In this document: piece after piece, positions 10,640-19,068 of the stretch
Numbering within the stretch: the stretch's first letter is position 1
Layout: each line of letters begins with the position of its first letter
Source of the DNA: Hyalangium gracile
GTDB taxonomy: Bacteria > Myxococcota > Myxococcia > Myxococcales > Myxococcaceae
DNA length: 64,000 nucleotides
Reading direction: 5' to 3'
NCBI RefSeq assembly: GCF_020103725.1
Contig: NZ_JAHXBG010000024.1
Location: 1-64,000 of the forward strand
Notes under the pieces: model-generated
Seen by the model: only the letters and a program-made list of their open reading frames with translations
The model's database searches: none
Told to the model about the DNA's origin: nothing
Translations under genes and position numbers: made by a program

Positions 10640-12472
10640 ATGAAAGCGGCTTTTACCCTCAGTCGTCCGGTGCTCCCCGTTGGCAGCTCGTCCAAGGTCG
10701 ATGTCCTGGTGTCCTTCCGAGCCGAGGCTCAGGGGGCCCCCCGGCGGGGGCTCAACCTCAGCGTGGTGATCGATCGATCGGGCTCGATGGCGGGCGCGCC
10801 GCTCAAGCACGCGCTGCAGGCCTCGCGCAACCTGGTCGACCGCATGGGCCCGGAGGACTGGATCTCGATCGTCGCGTACGACGACTCGCCCATGACGGTG
10901 CTGGCGCCGCAGAAGGTGCAGAACAAGGCGGCCATCGAGAAGGCGATCGCGGGGGTGAATGCCGCGGGCTGCACCAACCTGACCGGAGGCTGGCAGGCCG
11001 GAGTGGGCCACGTGAAGACGCAGCAGTCCAGGGAGCTCATCAACCGCGTGCTGCTGCTGACGGACGGTCAGGCCAACGTGGGCATCACCCGGCCGGAGGA
11101 CATCCTCGCCAAGGTGAAGGAGGCCACGGGCGCGGGCATCACCACGACGACGCTGGGGTTCGGCACCAGCTTCAACGAGGACCTGCTCATCGGCATGGCC
11201 GGAGCGGGCGAGGGGCACTTCTACTTCATCCAGTCTCCGGACGAGGCCGAGGGCGTGTTCGGCATCGAGATCGAGGGCCTGTCCTCGGTGGCCGCGCAGA
11301 ACCTGGTGGTGACGCTGCAGCCGGCGCCCACGGTGAAGGTGGCCAGCGTGCTCAACCGCTACCGGTTCGAGGCGCGAGGCCAGCAGGTGGAGGTGGGGCT
11401 GGGGGATGTCTACACCACCGAGGATCGGCAGCTGGCGGTGGAGCTGGCGGTGGATGCGGGCGCGACGCCGGGCACCGCGCCGCTGATGACGCTGGCCTAC
11501 AAGTACCAGGCGCTGGTGGACGGCGCCCTGAAGGAGTTCAGCGGCGAGCTGCCGGTGACGGTGACGCTGGGCTCGGAGGAGGAGGCCAGCGCGCTGTCGG
11601 CGGACAAGAACGTGCTGGCGCAGACGAGCCGCCTGCGCATCGCCCAGGTGAAGGATCGGGCCGTGGAGCTGGCCGACAAGGGCGATCTGGCGGGCGCCTC
11701 GAAGCAGCTTCGCAACACCATCGAGCAGCTGTCGGCGAACATCGACAAGAGCTCGTTCGAGCTGATCGAGGAGGTGGATCAGCTCGAGCACTACGCGAAG
11801 CGCCTGGAGTCGAGGAAGTACGACTCGGTCATCCGCAAGGAGATGCGCGACCAGTCGTACCAGGCCGGCACGCGCAGCCGGAACGATCTGGCGCTGCGTG
11901 GCACGGCGGGCGGCTCGGCGGATGAGCTGGAGGCGGTGTCCAGCGCGGAGGGTGGCGTCGTCGTCAAGTGCGAGCGCGAGGGCGGCAAGCTGCGCGTCCG
12001 GGCCGTCTCCCAGGGCTATGACGCCAGCTTCAACGTCCAGTTCCCGCGCAGCGCCCGCGAGGAGGGCGTGACGTACGTGGTGGAGAAGCTGGTGCCCTCC
12101 GCGGATGGCACGTTCTACCGGGCGCAGGGGAGCATCAAGCGGCTGGTGCAGCCGGGCCAGGAGCGCTCGGCCCGGGCCTCCTCCGGCGGCGGCGCGCCGA
12201 AGAAGACGGGCAAGGCGTCCAAGGTGACGGGCTCGGCGAAGGATCTGCCCACCACGAACAGCGTGGGCAATGGCGTGCTCGTCCAGTGCGTGAAGGAGGG
12301 GAGCAAGCTGCGCGCCCGCGTCGTCTCGGATGGGTACGATCCCAACCTCAACATGCGCTTCCCGCGCGACATCCGCGAGGAGGGCATCCTCTATGTCGTG
12401 GACGAGGTCATCGAGATGTCCGGCGGCGGCTCGTACATCGCCTGTGGGGACATCAAGCGGCTCGTGCAGTGA
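10640..12472 (+). CDS. VWA-domain protein with two C-terminal repeats
   Basis: The start ATG 10640 lies behind a GGAGG site; the frame is open further upstream but without better signals. The 610-residue product begins with a beta segment, then a von Willebrand A domain with an intact MIDAS, Asp45-x-Ser47-x-Ser49 in VVIDRSGSMAGAP, and the later LLTDGQANVG. A helical region around 390-430 follows. The C-terminus holds two copies of a roughly 66-residue module, about 439-505 and 545-610, each starting GV(V/L)V(K/Q)C and ending IKRLVQ, joined by a Lys/Ser-rich linker. No signal peptide is seen, so it is probably cytoplasmic. The module is not one I recognise. A strong hairpin follows the stop. 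Confidence 0.85.
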   Translation: MKAAFTLSRPVLPVGSSSKVDVLVSFRAEAQGAPRRGLNLSVVIDRSGSMAGAPLKHALQASRNLVDRMGPEDWISIVAYDDSPMTVLAPQKVQNKAAIEKAIAGVNAAGCTNLTGGWQAGVGHVKTQQSRELINRVLLLTDGQANVGITRPEDILAKVKEATGAGITTTTLGFGTSFNEDLLIGMAGAGEGHFYFIQSPDEAEGVFGIEIEGLSSVAAQNLVVTLQPAPTVKVASVLNRYRFEARGQQVEVGLGDVYTTEDRQLAVELAVDAGATPGTAPLMTLAYKYQALVDGALKEFSGELPVTVTLGSEEEASALSADKNVLAQTSRLRIAQVKDRAVELADKGDLAGASKQLRNTIEQLSANIDKSSFELIEEVDQLEHYAKRLESRKYDSVIRKEMRDQSYQAGTRSRNDLALRGTAGGSADELEAVSSAEGGVVVKCEREGGKLRVRAVSQGYDASFNVQFPRSAREEGVTYVVEKLVPSADGTFYRAQGSIKRLVQPGQERSARASSGGGAPKKTGKASKVTGSAKDLPTTNSVGNGVLVQCVKEGSKLRARVVSDGYDPNLNMRFPRDIREEGILYVVDEVIEMSGGGSYIACGDIKRLVQ

Positions 12473-12478
12473 CGACGT

Positions 12479-12516
12479 GAGAGGAGAGAGGGATGGAGCG
12501 CATCCCTCCTCCTCTC
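12479..12516. terminator. Strong hairpin between convergent genes
   Basis: A stem of about 16 pairs with one bulge (GAGAGGAG.GAGGGATG against CATCCCTCCTCCTCTC) begins seven bases after the VWA stop codon and lies before the end of the convergent small gene. No T-run follows, so it may need Rho or act simply as a transcript end barrier. Confidence 0.5.
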
Positions 12517-12535
12517 GTGGGTGGGTGGCACCGCG

Positions 12536-12691
12536 TTATGCGCGCAGGCGGCCGCGGTTCAGCGCGCCGCTCGCGAGGCTGGCTACGAAGAGCACCGCGG
12601 CGAGGATCAGCATCCACTTCAACCCTTCGACGGCCAGACCCACGCCGCCGAAGATGAGCGCCAGGACCAGTAGGACGATGAGCAGGTTCAT
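12536..12691 (-). CDS. Small hydrophobic two-helix membrane protein
   Basis: A 51-residue ORF starting MNLLIVLLVLALIFGG, followed by GLAVEGLKWMLILAAVLFVA and a short basic tail NRGRLRA. It has two predicted membrane helices with a hairpin between. Very similar short proteins (hydrophobic helix, glycine pair, EGLKW, second helix, Arg-rich end) are widespread in high-GC bacteria as conserved hypothetical membrane proteins, which supports a real gene despite its size. The ribosome site is weak. Function is unknown. Confidence 0.75.
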   Translation of the reverse strand: MNLLIVLLVLALIFGGVGLAVEGLKWMLILAAVLFVASLASGALNRGRLRA

Positions 12692-12804
12692 GCCCCAACG
12701 GTTGGTCCCTGCCTTCTCGGAGGCAAGAGGCCGGGCCGGGATATGGTGGAGCCTGCACGCCTGGTCTGCTCGGACCCGCCCGTTGCGGGAGTCGCTCGCG
12801 ATGA

Positions 12805-13710
12805 CTACTTCACGGGGAAGTAGCCCACCTGCGTGACGATCTGCTGGCCCTCGGGTGAGAGCGCGTAGTCGATGAACTGCTGCACGGCGCTGCCCGGCTC
12901 GCCTCGGACGTAGAAGAAGAGGTTTCGCGCGAGCGGGTACTTCCCGCTCTGGATGTTCTCCTGGGATGGGGCGATCTCCTCCGTCCCCACCCGGACCTTC
13001 AGCTCCCGGATGCCCTTGGCGTACGCCGAGCCGCCGTAGCCGATGCCGTTCTTCTCCTTGGACACCGCGTTCACCACCGCCGCCGTGCCCGGCAGCGTCA
13101 GCGCCCGCTCCGTGTAGTCGGCGTCACCCAGGACGCGCTCCTTCACGAAGACGTAGGTGCCGGACGAGTTCTCGCGCGAGTAGACGACGATGGGCGTGTC
13201 CGCGCCGCCCACGTCCTTCCAGTTGGTGATGTCTCCCAGGTAGATGCCCTTGAGCTGCTCCTCGGTGAGCGAGGTGAGCGGGTTGGCCTCGTTCACGTAG
13301 AACGTCACGCCGTCCTTGGCGACCGCGAGCTCCCTCGGCGGGGCCTTGAAGCGCGACTGGACCTGCTGTGACTCCGCTTCCTTGATGGCGCGGCTGGCCG
13401 TGGCGATGTCCGTCGTGCCGTTCACCAGCGCCGCGATGCCCGTGCCCGAGCCTCCGCCCGTCACCTGCACGGTGGTGCCCGGGTTCTTCTTCATGTACTC
13501 CTCCGCCCAGCGCTGCACGAGGATGACCATCGTGTCCGAGCCCTTCACCGTGACGGCCTTCCCGTCACCCGGGCCTGCGGAGGCGCTCGCCTGGGGCGTG
13601 GATGCGGTCTCGCCGCCAGCGGGTGACTCGGAGCGCTTGCACGCCGGCAGCGCCGCGATCAGGCAGAGCGCGAGAAGAGAGGGAAGGGGAGCGCGGAGCA
13701 TCGTCTTCAT
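12805..13710 (-). CDS. pstS: PstS-like phosphate-binding lipoprotein
   Basis: The 301-residue protein is a periplasmic phosphate-binding protein of the PstS family. It has a signal peptide with lipobox LPAC, a Ser/Ala/Gly linker, then VTVKGSDTMVILVQRWAEEY, TGGGSGTGIAALVNG and SRENSSGTYVFVKE, the loops that hold phosphate. The end GQQIVTQVGYFPV is typical. ATG 13710 follows a GGAGGT site; the upstream in-frame start lacks one. No pstCAB transporter genes lie next to it, so it may be an orphan sensor or binding protein, or pair with a transporter elsewhere. Confidence 0.92.
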   Translation of the reverse strand: MKTMLRAPLPSLLALCLIAALPACKRSESPAGGETASTPQASASAGPGDGKAVTVKGSDTMVILVQRWAEEYMKKNPGTTVQVTGGGSGTGIAALVNGTTDIATASRAIKEAESQQVQSRFKAPPRELAVAKDGVTFYVNEANPLTSLTEEQLKGIYLGDITNWKDVGGADTPIVVYSRENSSGTYVFVKERVLGDADYTERALTLPGTAAVVNAVSKEKNGIGYGGSAYAKGIRELKVRVGTEEIAPSQENIQSGKYPLARNLFFYVRGEPGSAVQQFIDYALSPEGQQIVTQVGYFPVK

Positions 13711-13963
13711 GAGAGGCACCTCCACCAAGAGCCTGGGGCCCTCTATGCCAACTCGGGCCGTGGCGGTCCTGGCTCGTCGGCAATCAGTGGAGGGCTGTCA
13801 CGTTCGCGACGTTCCGGGGCTCAGACTCGCCGCGCCATGTTCGCTTGCTCGCCTGCTCTCGGGCTGGAAAGAGGGGGTGTGAGTAAACCTGCGAGATGAT
13901 GGTGAGACAGTCGCCCCGGGCGCCGATTGAGCGCGGGCCAGGGTGGGCCTACGCTGTCGGGCC

Positions 13964-14656
13964 ATGATCTCCGTCGTGTTCCTCTCGCTCCTGCTGGGCG
14001 CGGCGCCGAATGATGGCTCGCCGGCCTCCTCGTCCCATTCCCTCGCGTCTCCGCCCGTGGTGGATGACTCTCCGACCGCGTGGTCCTGCACCGCGGACAC
14101 GCTGCGCTCTGGCAAGGAGTGCGTCTTCGAGGCCGAGCTGACGCCCGGAGAGCCCGACAAGGAGCAGGCCGCCGGCAACGTGCGGACCATCCAGCAGCTG
14201 GGCCGCACCCTCTGCGCCGAGGCCGCGCGTCCCCGCGCCGAGGATGGCAAGCCCGATCGCAGCCTCGCCGCCTCCTGCGAGAAGAAGTACGCCGCCGCCG
14301 CGGAGCGCTGCGATCTGGAGGGCACCGTGGCCATCGTGGACGCGAAGGGCCGCTTCGCTCCGGCCGCGCGCGCCTGCTACCGCGCCATCTCCGGCGTGCT
14401 CCAGGAGACCCAGATGATGGCCACCGTGGCCGCGCCGTGCTGCCAGTGCGCCGCGCAGAGCGGCTGCCCGGGCGCTGGCGATCGCTGCTACGCGGACGTC
14501 ACCCAGCAGAAGGCGGGAGCCTCCACGCTGGCGTGCATGCGCGACCGCTGCGCGGACTCCTGCTCGCTGCTGCCCTCCGCGGGCTCGCCGGGCAAGGCGG
14601 CCGCTCCTGCTCCCAGGAACGAGCCGCGCCCGAACCGGGGCTCGGCCTCGCTGTAA
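13964..14656 (+). CDS. Secreted cysteine-rich hypothetical protein
   Basis: About 230 residues beginning MISVVFLSLLLGAAPN, a short signal peptide. The mature part has about 14 cysteines, including CCQCAAQSGCPGAGDRCYAD and CMRDRCADSC near the C-terminus, suggesting a disulfide-rich periplasmic or extracellular protein. The tail is Pro/Arg rich. An upstream GTG (13943) would add seven residues before the hydrophobic stretch and seems less likely. It lies 21 bases before the next gene on the same strand, so the two may be one operon. No family was recognised. Confidence 0.75.
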   Translation: MISVVFLSLLLGAAPNDGSPASSSHSLASPPVVDDSPTAWSCTADTLRSGKECVFEAELTPGEPDKEQAAGNVRTIQQLGRTLCAEAARPRAEDGKPDRSLAASCEKKYAAAAERCDLEGTVAIVDAKGRFAPAARACYRAISGVLQETQMMATVAAPCCQCAAQSGCPGAGDRCYADVTQQKAGASTLACMRDRCADSCSLLPSAGSPGKAAAPAPRNEPRPNRGSASL

Positions 14657-14677
14657 CCCACGGGTAACTCACGGGTA

Positions 14678-15652
14678 ATGACGTCCATGGAACGAGAGAC
14701 CTTGAACCAGCCGAAGAAGCCTGCTTCGCGCCCCGCGTGGGCGCTGCTCTGTGCCCTGTCCCTCGCGGGCTGCGCGACGACGCCCTCGCGCTCCGCCGAG
14801 GTGGATGAGCGCGACAAGCCGCCGCCGCCCGTCGCCGCGGCCAGCGAGTTCCCCCCCGAGCCCTTCAACCCGCAGACGTTCGCCAACCAGTACTCGAACC
14901 CTTCTGCATGCGAGCGGCAGGCGCGGCGCTTCCTGCCCACCTCCCGAGACGAGGCCTGGGCGGCGCTGAAGGCCTGCGTGGAGGGCACCTACTTCACCCA
15001 GCTCCAGGCGCTGATCAGCCGCACGTGGGAGCAGGAGCTGCGCTCGCGCCCCGAGGCCGCGTCGCTGCTGGCCAAGGTGGTGGCCCTGCGCGGAGGCAGC
15101 GTGGAGGGAGATCTCCGCCTGCTGAACGAGCAGCGGCTGCCCATCTTCTCGCTCGCCGCGGCCATCGCCCAGCCGGACACCTACAAGGGGCGCTACATCC
15201 TCGTCCGGGCCCAGGTGGGCGACGTGAGGACGGAGGGGGAGAAGCCCACCGTGTGGCTCGTCGAGCAGGGCCTGGGCTCCGTGGCCACCGAGCAGCAGGT
15301 GGGCCTGGCGCGCCGCAAGGACTCGGTGTCCACGACGACGGGCAACCTCGGAGGCCAGACGACGCTCGGCAGCGGCAACGTGGGCGGCTCGCTCTCGGAG
15401 GCCCAGTCCACCCGGCGGACGGAGACGGTGCCCCACTACGACAACATCTCCACGGACACGGGGCGCGAGGCGCTCGGGCGGCTGCCGAAGCCGGATCCGT
15501 TCCTGTCGCCGGGCCGGGACTTCGTCATCCTCGCGCGGTTCGACGGGATGCGGACCACCTCGGGCTCGCTGGACGAGGACGATGAGGGGCCGCGCATCCC
15601 CGTGCTGAGCATCGTCAGCTACTACATGCCGCACCCGCTCGTCGTGTACTGA
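14678..15652 (+). CDS. Lipoprotein of unknown function
   Basis: A 324-residue protein with a lipoprotein signal ending LCALSLAGC and a Pro-rich spacer (DKPPPPVAAAS). The next part has a conserved-looking helical region (CERQARRFLPTSRDEAWAAL) and a beta-rich part with YKGRYILVRAQVGDV, which resembles an OB-like strand arrangement. A Gly/Thr/Ser-rich low-complexity loop (TTTGNLGGQTTLGSGNVGGS) divides the domain. The end has ILARFDGMRT and ISYY-like strands. No catalytic motif was seen. ATG 14687 is an alternative start. Confidence 0.75.
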   Translation: MTSMERETLNQPKKPASRPAWALLCALSLAGCATTPSRSAEVDERDKPPPPVAAASEFPPEPFNPQTFANQYSNPSACERQARRFLPTSRDEAWAALKACVEGTYFTQLQALISRTWEQELRSRPEAASLLAKVVALRGGSVEGDLRLLNEQRLPIFSLAAAIAQPDTYKGRYILVRAQVGDVRTEGEKPTVWLVEQGLGSVATEQQVGLARRKDSVSTTTGNLGGQTTLGSGNVGGSLSEAQSTRRTETVPHYDNISTDTGREALGRLPKPDPFLSPGRDFVILARFDGMRTTSGSLDEDDEGPRIPVLSIVSYYMPHPLVVY

Positions 15653-15661
15653 GCCGGCGCC

Positions 15662-16009
15662 TCAGGGGAAGCGCGCGAGGAAGGCCGCCAGCAGCGGGCC
15701 CCCCGCACGCGCCTCGGTGGGAGAGGCGGGGCCGCCCTTCGGAAGCTGGGACCAGAGCTCCACCAGGGCCGGCCGCAGCTCCTCGAACGCGGCGAGCGCC
15801 TCGTGGGCCTCGCCGAAGAACCGGGAGTGCACGAGCCACCCGGCGATGCCACAGGTGATGGCGTGGAAGGAGCGGCTCTCGTCCTGCTCCAGCGTCAGGC
15901 GCACCTGGTCCGCGTACTGCTCGTCCCAGGTGATCGTCCCGCCCTGGGAGCCCGACATCCCCAGGGTGCTGCCTCCTTCATAGGGCTGCCAGGTCGCGTC
16001 TTCGCTCAT
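15662..16009 (-). CDS. Hypothetical protein, 115 residues
   Basis: A small soluble protein starting MSEDATWQPYEGG, with WDEQYADQVRLTLEQD and a helical C-terminal half (AHEALAAFEELRPALVELWS). It has no signal peptide or membrane helix. It starts 12 bases after the stop of the cupredoxin-like gene, so it is probably cotranscribed with it. No family was recognised. The ribosome site is weak, and a TTG five codons upstream is an alternative start. Confidence 0.65.
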   Translation of the reverse strand: MSEDATWQPYEGGSTLGMSGSQGGTITWDEQYADQVRLTLEQDESRSFHAITCGIAGWLVHSRFFGEAHEALAAFEELRPALVELWSQLPKGGPASPTEARAGGPLLAAFLARFP

Positions 16010-16020
16010 GAGGATCGCGA

Positions 16021-16758
16021 TCAATACCCGAGCTGCGACTGCCCCGGTGGGCCTTCCTTGCCCGGAACGAGCGCGGTGCGCTCCGCATCCTGGGTGAGGG
16101 TGGCGGTGACGGAGACGAGCCCTCCTCCCACGGTGACGCGCTGGGTGCTCGGCCGGGCGGACGTCTCGTGCCAGGCGTGCAGCACGTACTCGCCCGGAGG
16201 CACGCCGCGCAGCTCGAACCGCCCCTGCGCGTCCGCCTGGGCGTACCACGGTGAGTCCACCACGTAGACGAAGGCGGACATGGACGCGTGGATGATGCAG
16301 AGCAGCCGCACCGGGCCGGGCTCGGTGAAGACCTGGCTGCGCGCCACGCCCTGCTCGTAGAGCCCCAGGTCGAACGCGTTGGGCCGGCTGTGCGAGAAGA
16401 CGTTGTGGAACATCGTGTCCTCGTTGAGGAAGGCCACCTCGGTGCCCACCGGTACCGCCAGCACGTGCGGCAGGAACCGCTTGCCCCGCTGCGAGACGAC
16501 CTGTCGCGGCGCGGGCCTGGGCTTCGGCGTGGGGCCCTCCGCGCGCGTCAGCCACACCACCGCGCCTCCCGCCCCGGAGCTTTCGCCGCGCACGGTGCCC
16601 TCGACGGTGCCCGTGGCGTCCGCCCTGGGCTTGCGCACCTCCACCCGGGGCGTCTTCGCCGAGGCCTTGCGTTGTCCGGAGGCGCCATGGGCCGCGGCCG
16701 GGAGCAGCAGCCCCACGACGAGTGCCATGCGCAGCGGCAGGAGGAGGGCGGGCATCAT
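16021..16758 (-). CDS. Cupredoxin-like copper protein with carboxypeptidase-regulatory-like end
   Basis: A secreted 245-residue protein. After a signal peptide (LRMALVVGLLLPAAAHGA) and a basic linker there is a beta sandwich with cupredoxin ligand spacing: His in MFHNVFSHS, then Cys, His and Met in LLCIIHASMSAFVYV. It is joined to a C-terminal segment GRFELRGVPPGEYVLHAWHE, the hallmark of carboxypeptidase-regulatory-like (CarboxypepD_reg) domains. Such proteins are periplasmic or outer-membrane copper/electron-transfer candidates. The start is chosen at the ATG ATG pair after GAGG; an upstream start would overlap the kinase gene before it. Confidence 0.8.
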   Translation of the reverse strand: MMPALLLPLRMALVVGLLLPAAAHGASGQRKASAKTPRVEVRKPRADATGTVEGTVRGESSGAGGAVVWLTRAEGPTPKPRPAPRQVVSQRGKRFLPHVLAVPVGTEVAFLNEDTMFHNVFSHSRPNAFDLGLYEQGVARSQVFTEPGPVRLLCIIHASMSAFVYVVDSPWYAQADAQGRFELRGVPPGEYVLHAWHETSARPSTQRVTVGGGLVSVTATLTQDAERTALVPGKEGPPGQSQLGY

Positions 16759-16804
16759 GGGGGCCTCGCGTGGGGAGCGGCGGAGGTGGTGGGGAGGCTC
16801 GGCG

Positions 16805-18826
16805 TCAGCCCGTGTGGGCGTGGCCGAGCGGCGCATCGGAAGCGGCCGACACGGCGGCCAGGGCGGAGCGGTAGGCGGACTCGGCGCGCAGTTCCTCGCC
16901 GAAGAGGCGCCGCATGGTGCGCTCCAGGCCGGAGGTGTCCTCGGGCCGGACCGCGGGCAGCGCCCGGGCGAACTCCTCGGCCGACCAGAAGCGATCGGCG
17001 GGGTGCGGCTGGAGGGCGCGCTGGAGGATCGCCGCGCACGGCGCGGGCAGCTGGGCGATGCGCTCCCAGTGCTCCTCGCTGGGGCCCTCGGCGGCCTGGA
17101 TGAGCTGATCGAACTCGGTCTGGCCGGTGTAGAGCAGCTCGCCCGTGAGGCACCAGAAGAGCGTCATGCCCAGGGAGAACAGGTCCGCGCGGCCATCCAC
17201 CTCGAGCCCTCGCGCCTGCTCCGGGGCCATGAAGTGGATGTTGCCCTTCACCAGCCCCGCTCGAGTATGCGTGGAGCGGTGGGCGCTCTTGGCGATGCCG
17301 AAGTCCAGCAGCTTCACCTCGCCGCGCCCGGAGGCCAGGATGTTCATCGGTGACACGTCCCGGTGGACGATCCCCAGCGGTCGGCCCTGCGTGTCCTGCC
17401 GCGTGTGCGCGTACCCAAGCGCCTTGAGCACTTCCTGGGCCACGAAGAAGACCGTGGCGGGCTCCAGCGGGTCGCCGTCCCGCTCGAAGGATCGGCGCAC
17501 CACCGTGTCGAGATCCCTGCCGAGGATGTACTCGGAGGCCAGGTAGTACTCGCCGTCCACCTCGCCGAAGTCGTAGACGGGGACCACGTTGGAGTGGACG
17601 AGGCTGGCGCCCAGCCGGGCCTCGTCCATGAACTGGGCCACCGCCTCGGGCTGACGCGCGAGCGGCTCGTGCAGCCGCTTGATGACGAACAGGCGCTCGA
17701 AGCCTCCCGCGCTCCGGGCCAGCGCCAGGTACACGCGGGCCATCCCGCCCTCGCCGAGCGGCCGCAGCAGCTCGTAGCGACCGAAGGGCACGGGCGCCTC
17801 CAGCGAGGGCTCGGGGCGGGCACGCGGCGCGGGCGCCGGGGCCTCCGCGGCGCTCTGGACGGTGGGCATGGACTTCGACAGGCGCTCGAGCTGGGCCTCC
17901 GCCGCGGCGAGGCGCTGGGTCGTCTGGGCGAGCAGCTCCGCCGTGGCCCGCTCCCGCTGGGGCCGCAGCGCGAGCCAGAGCGCGATGCCCGAGGCCAGCA
18001 GGGCGGTGAGCCACACGGGCACCATCAGCGCCCGGGTCGTGCTCAGGACCTGGGCCGCCTCCGCCCGGGTGTCCGCCTGGGCCCAGAGGAACAGCCCGGG
18101 CCCCACCTCGGCCCGGACCATGGACCACCTGCCCCGGACATCCGTGAGCGGAGTGCCGTCCAGCGTGGGCGCGGCCAGCTTCTTCGAGGCGGGCTCCCCC
18201 GCCCGAGTCAGCTCCGCTCCGTCCGCGTCGACGAGGAGGAGCGTGCTGCGGAACTCACGAGCGATGGCCTCGAGCTCCGCCGCCCCCAGGGGACGTGCGA
18301 GCACCAGCAGGGAGCGCTCCGGCACCGCCGAGGGAGGAACCTGCACCTGCGCGACCGCGGCCAGATAGGGCACCCCTCCCACGAGGAGCAGCTCCGAAGC
18401 CAGCGGACGGCCCTCCGAGGCGGCCAGCAGGGCCGAGAGCTCCACGGAGCGGGACACTCCATCCGGCGTGAAGTCGAAGCGCCGGTGCCCCTCGATGAGC
18501 GAGTGGAAGGAGAACTCGTCCCGGAAGGGCTGCCACCAGGTCTCGGTGGCGAAGGCATCCTGCAGGGTGAACGTGTCGACATGCTCGGCGGCCAGCGCCC
18601 GCACGGGGCTCAAGGAGGCGCCTGTCGCGGCCCGGCCCTCGACGGCTCGGAGCCGGCCTTCCAGCGCCTCGCGTGCCCCGGTGAGCGCCACGCCCGCGGC
18701 GTGGACCGAGCGCGCACGGGCTCCCTTCTGCCCGCGAGCATCGAGTCTGAGCGAGGCGACCGTCGCCCCCGCCAGGACACAGGCGGTGACGAGGAACCCC
18801 AGGATGCGGCGGTGCACAGGGCGCAT
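16805..18826 (-). CDS. Membrane sensor Ser/Thr protein kinase
   Basis: This 673-residue kinase has an N-terminal membrane helix (about 8-26), a periplasmic sensor region of about 250 residues of the double-Cache kind (RSLLVLARPLGAAELEAIA, LLLVDADGAELTRAG), a second helix near 270-290, a short coiled coil (LLAQTTQRLAAAEAQLERLS) and a cytoplasmic Hanks-type kinase. Motifs: GEGGMARVYLA glycine loop, FVIKRLHE lysine, catalytic HRDVSPMN (His488, Asp490), DFGIAKSAH and MAPEQARG. HRDVSPMN instead of HRDLKPEN is the usual myxobacterial variant and is expected to be active. It would phosphorylate cytoplasmic targets in response to an envelope signal. Confidence 0.92.
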   Translation of the reverse strand: MRPVHRRILGFLVTACVLAGATVASLRLDARGQKGARARSVHAAGVALTGAREALEGRLRAVEGRAATGASLSPVRALAAEHVDTFTLQDAFATETWWQPFRDEFSFHSLIEGHRRFDFTPDGVSRSVELSALLAASEGRPLASELLLVGGVPYLAAVAQVQVPPSAVPERSLLVLARPLGAAELEAIAREFRSTLLLVDADGAELTRAGEPASKKLAAPTLDGTPLTDVRGRWSMVRAEVGPGLFLWAQADTRAEAAQVLSTTRALMVPVWLTALLASGIALWLALRPQRERATAELLAQTTQRLAAAEAQLERLSKSMPTVQSAAEAPAPAPRARPEPSLEAPVPFGRYELLRPLGEGGMARVYLALARSAGGFERLFVIKRLHEPLARQPEAVAQFMDEARLGASLVHSNVVPVYDFGEVDGEYYLASEYILGRDLDTVVRRSFERDGDPLEPATVFFVAQEVLKALGYAHTRQDTQGRPLGIVHRDVSPMNILASGRGEVKLLDFGIAKSAHRSTHTRAGLVKGNIHFMAPEQARGLEVDGRADLFSLGMTLFWCLTGELLYTGQTEFDQLIQAAEGPSEEHWERIAQLPAPCAAILQRALQPHPADRFWSAEEFARALPAVRPEDTSGLERTMRRLFGEELRAESAYRSALAAVSAASDAPLGHAHTG

Positions 18827-19068
18827 GTGAGGGTCGAACCCTGTGCATGGTGTCAGTCACGGCAAGGGCTACATGCCCACGCGCGCAGGGTCTCTTTCCT
18901 CCAGCCAACGCACCGCGGGTCCCGGGGTGATCACTGGTGGAAAGTGGTCGGCGGCGCTCCCCTTTGAGCGTAGCCCCGCGGGGCGCGTTTTCCCCGAACG
19001 AGAGGGTGTCTACCTCTCTGAGCGGCTCGAAGGCTTTGGTGCCCGCCTCGGGACGTCAGGAGGAAGAC

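Noticed and set aside
14656-14680. Two copies of CACGGGTAA between two genes
   Set aside because: Nine-base direct repeat, likely chance or slippage; no further copies nearby.
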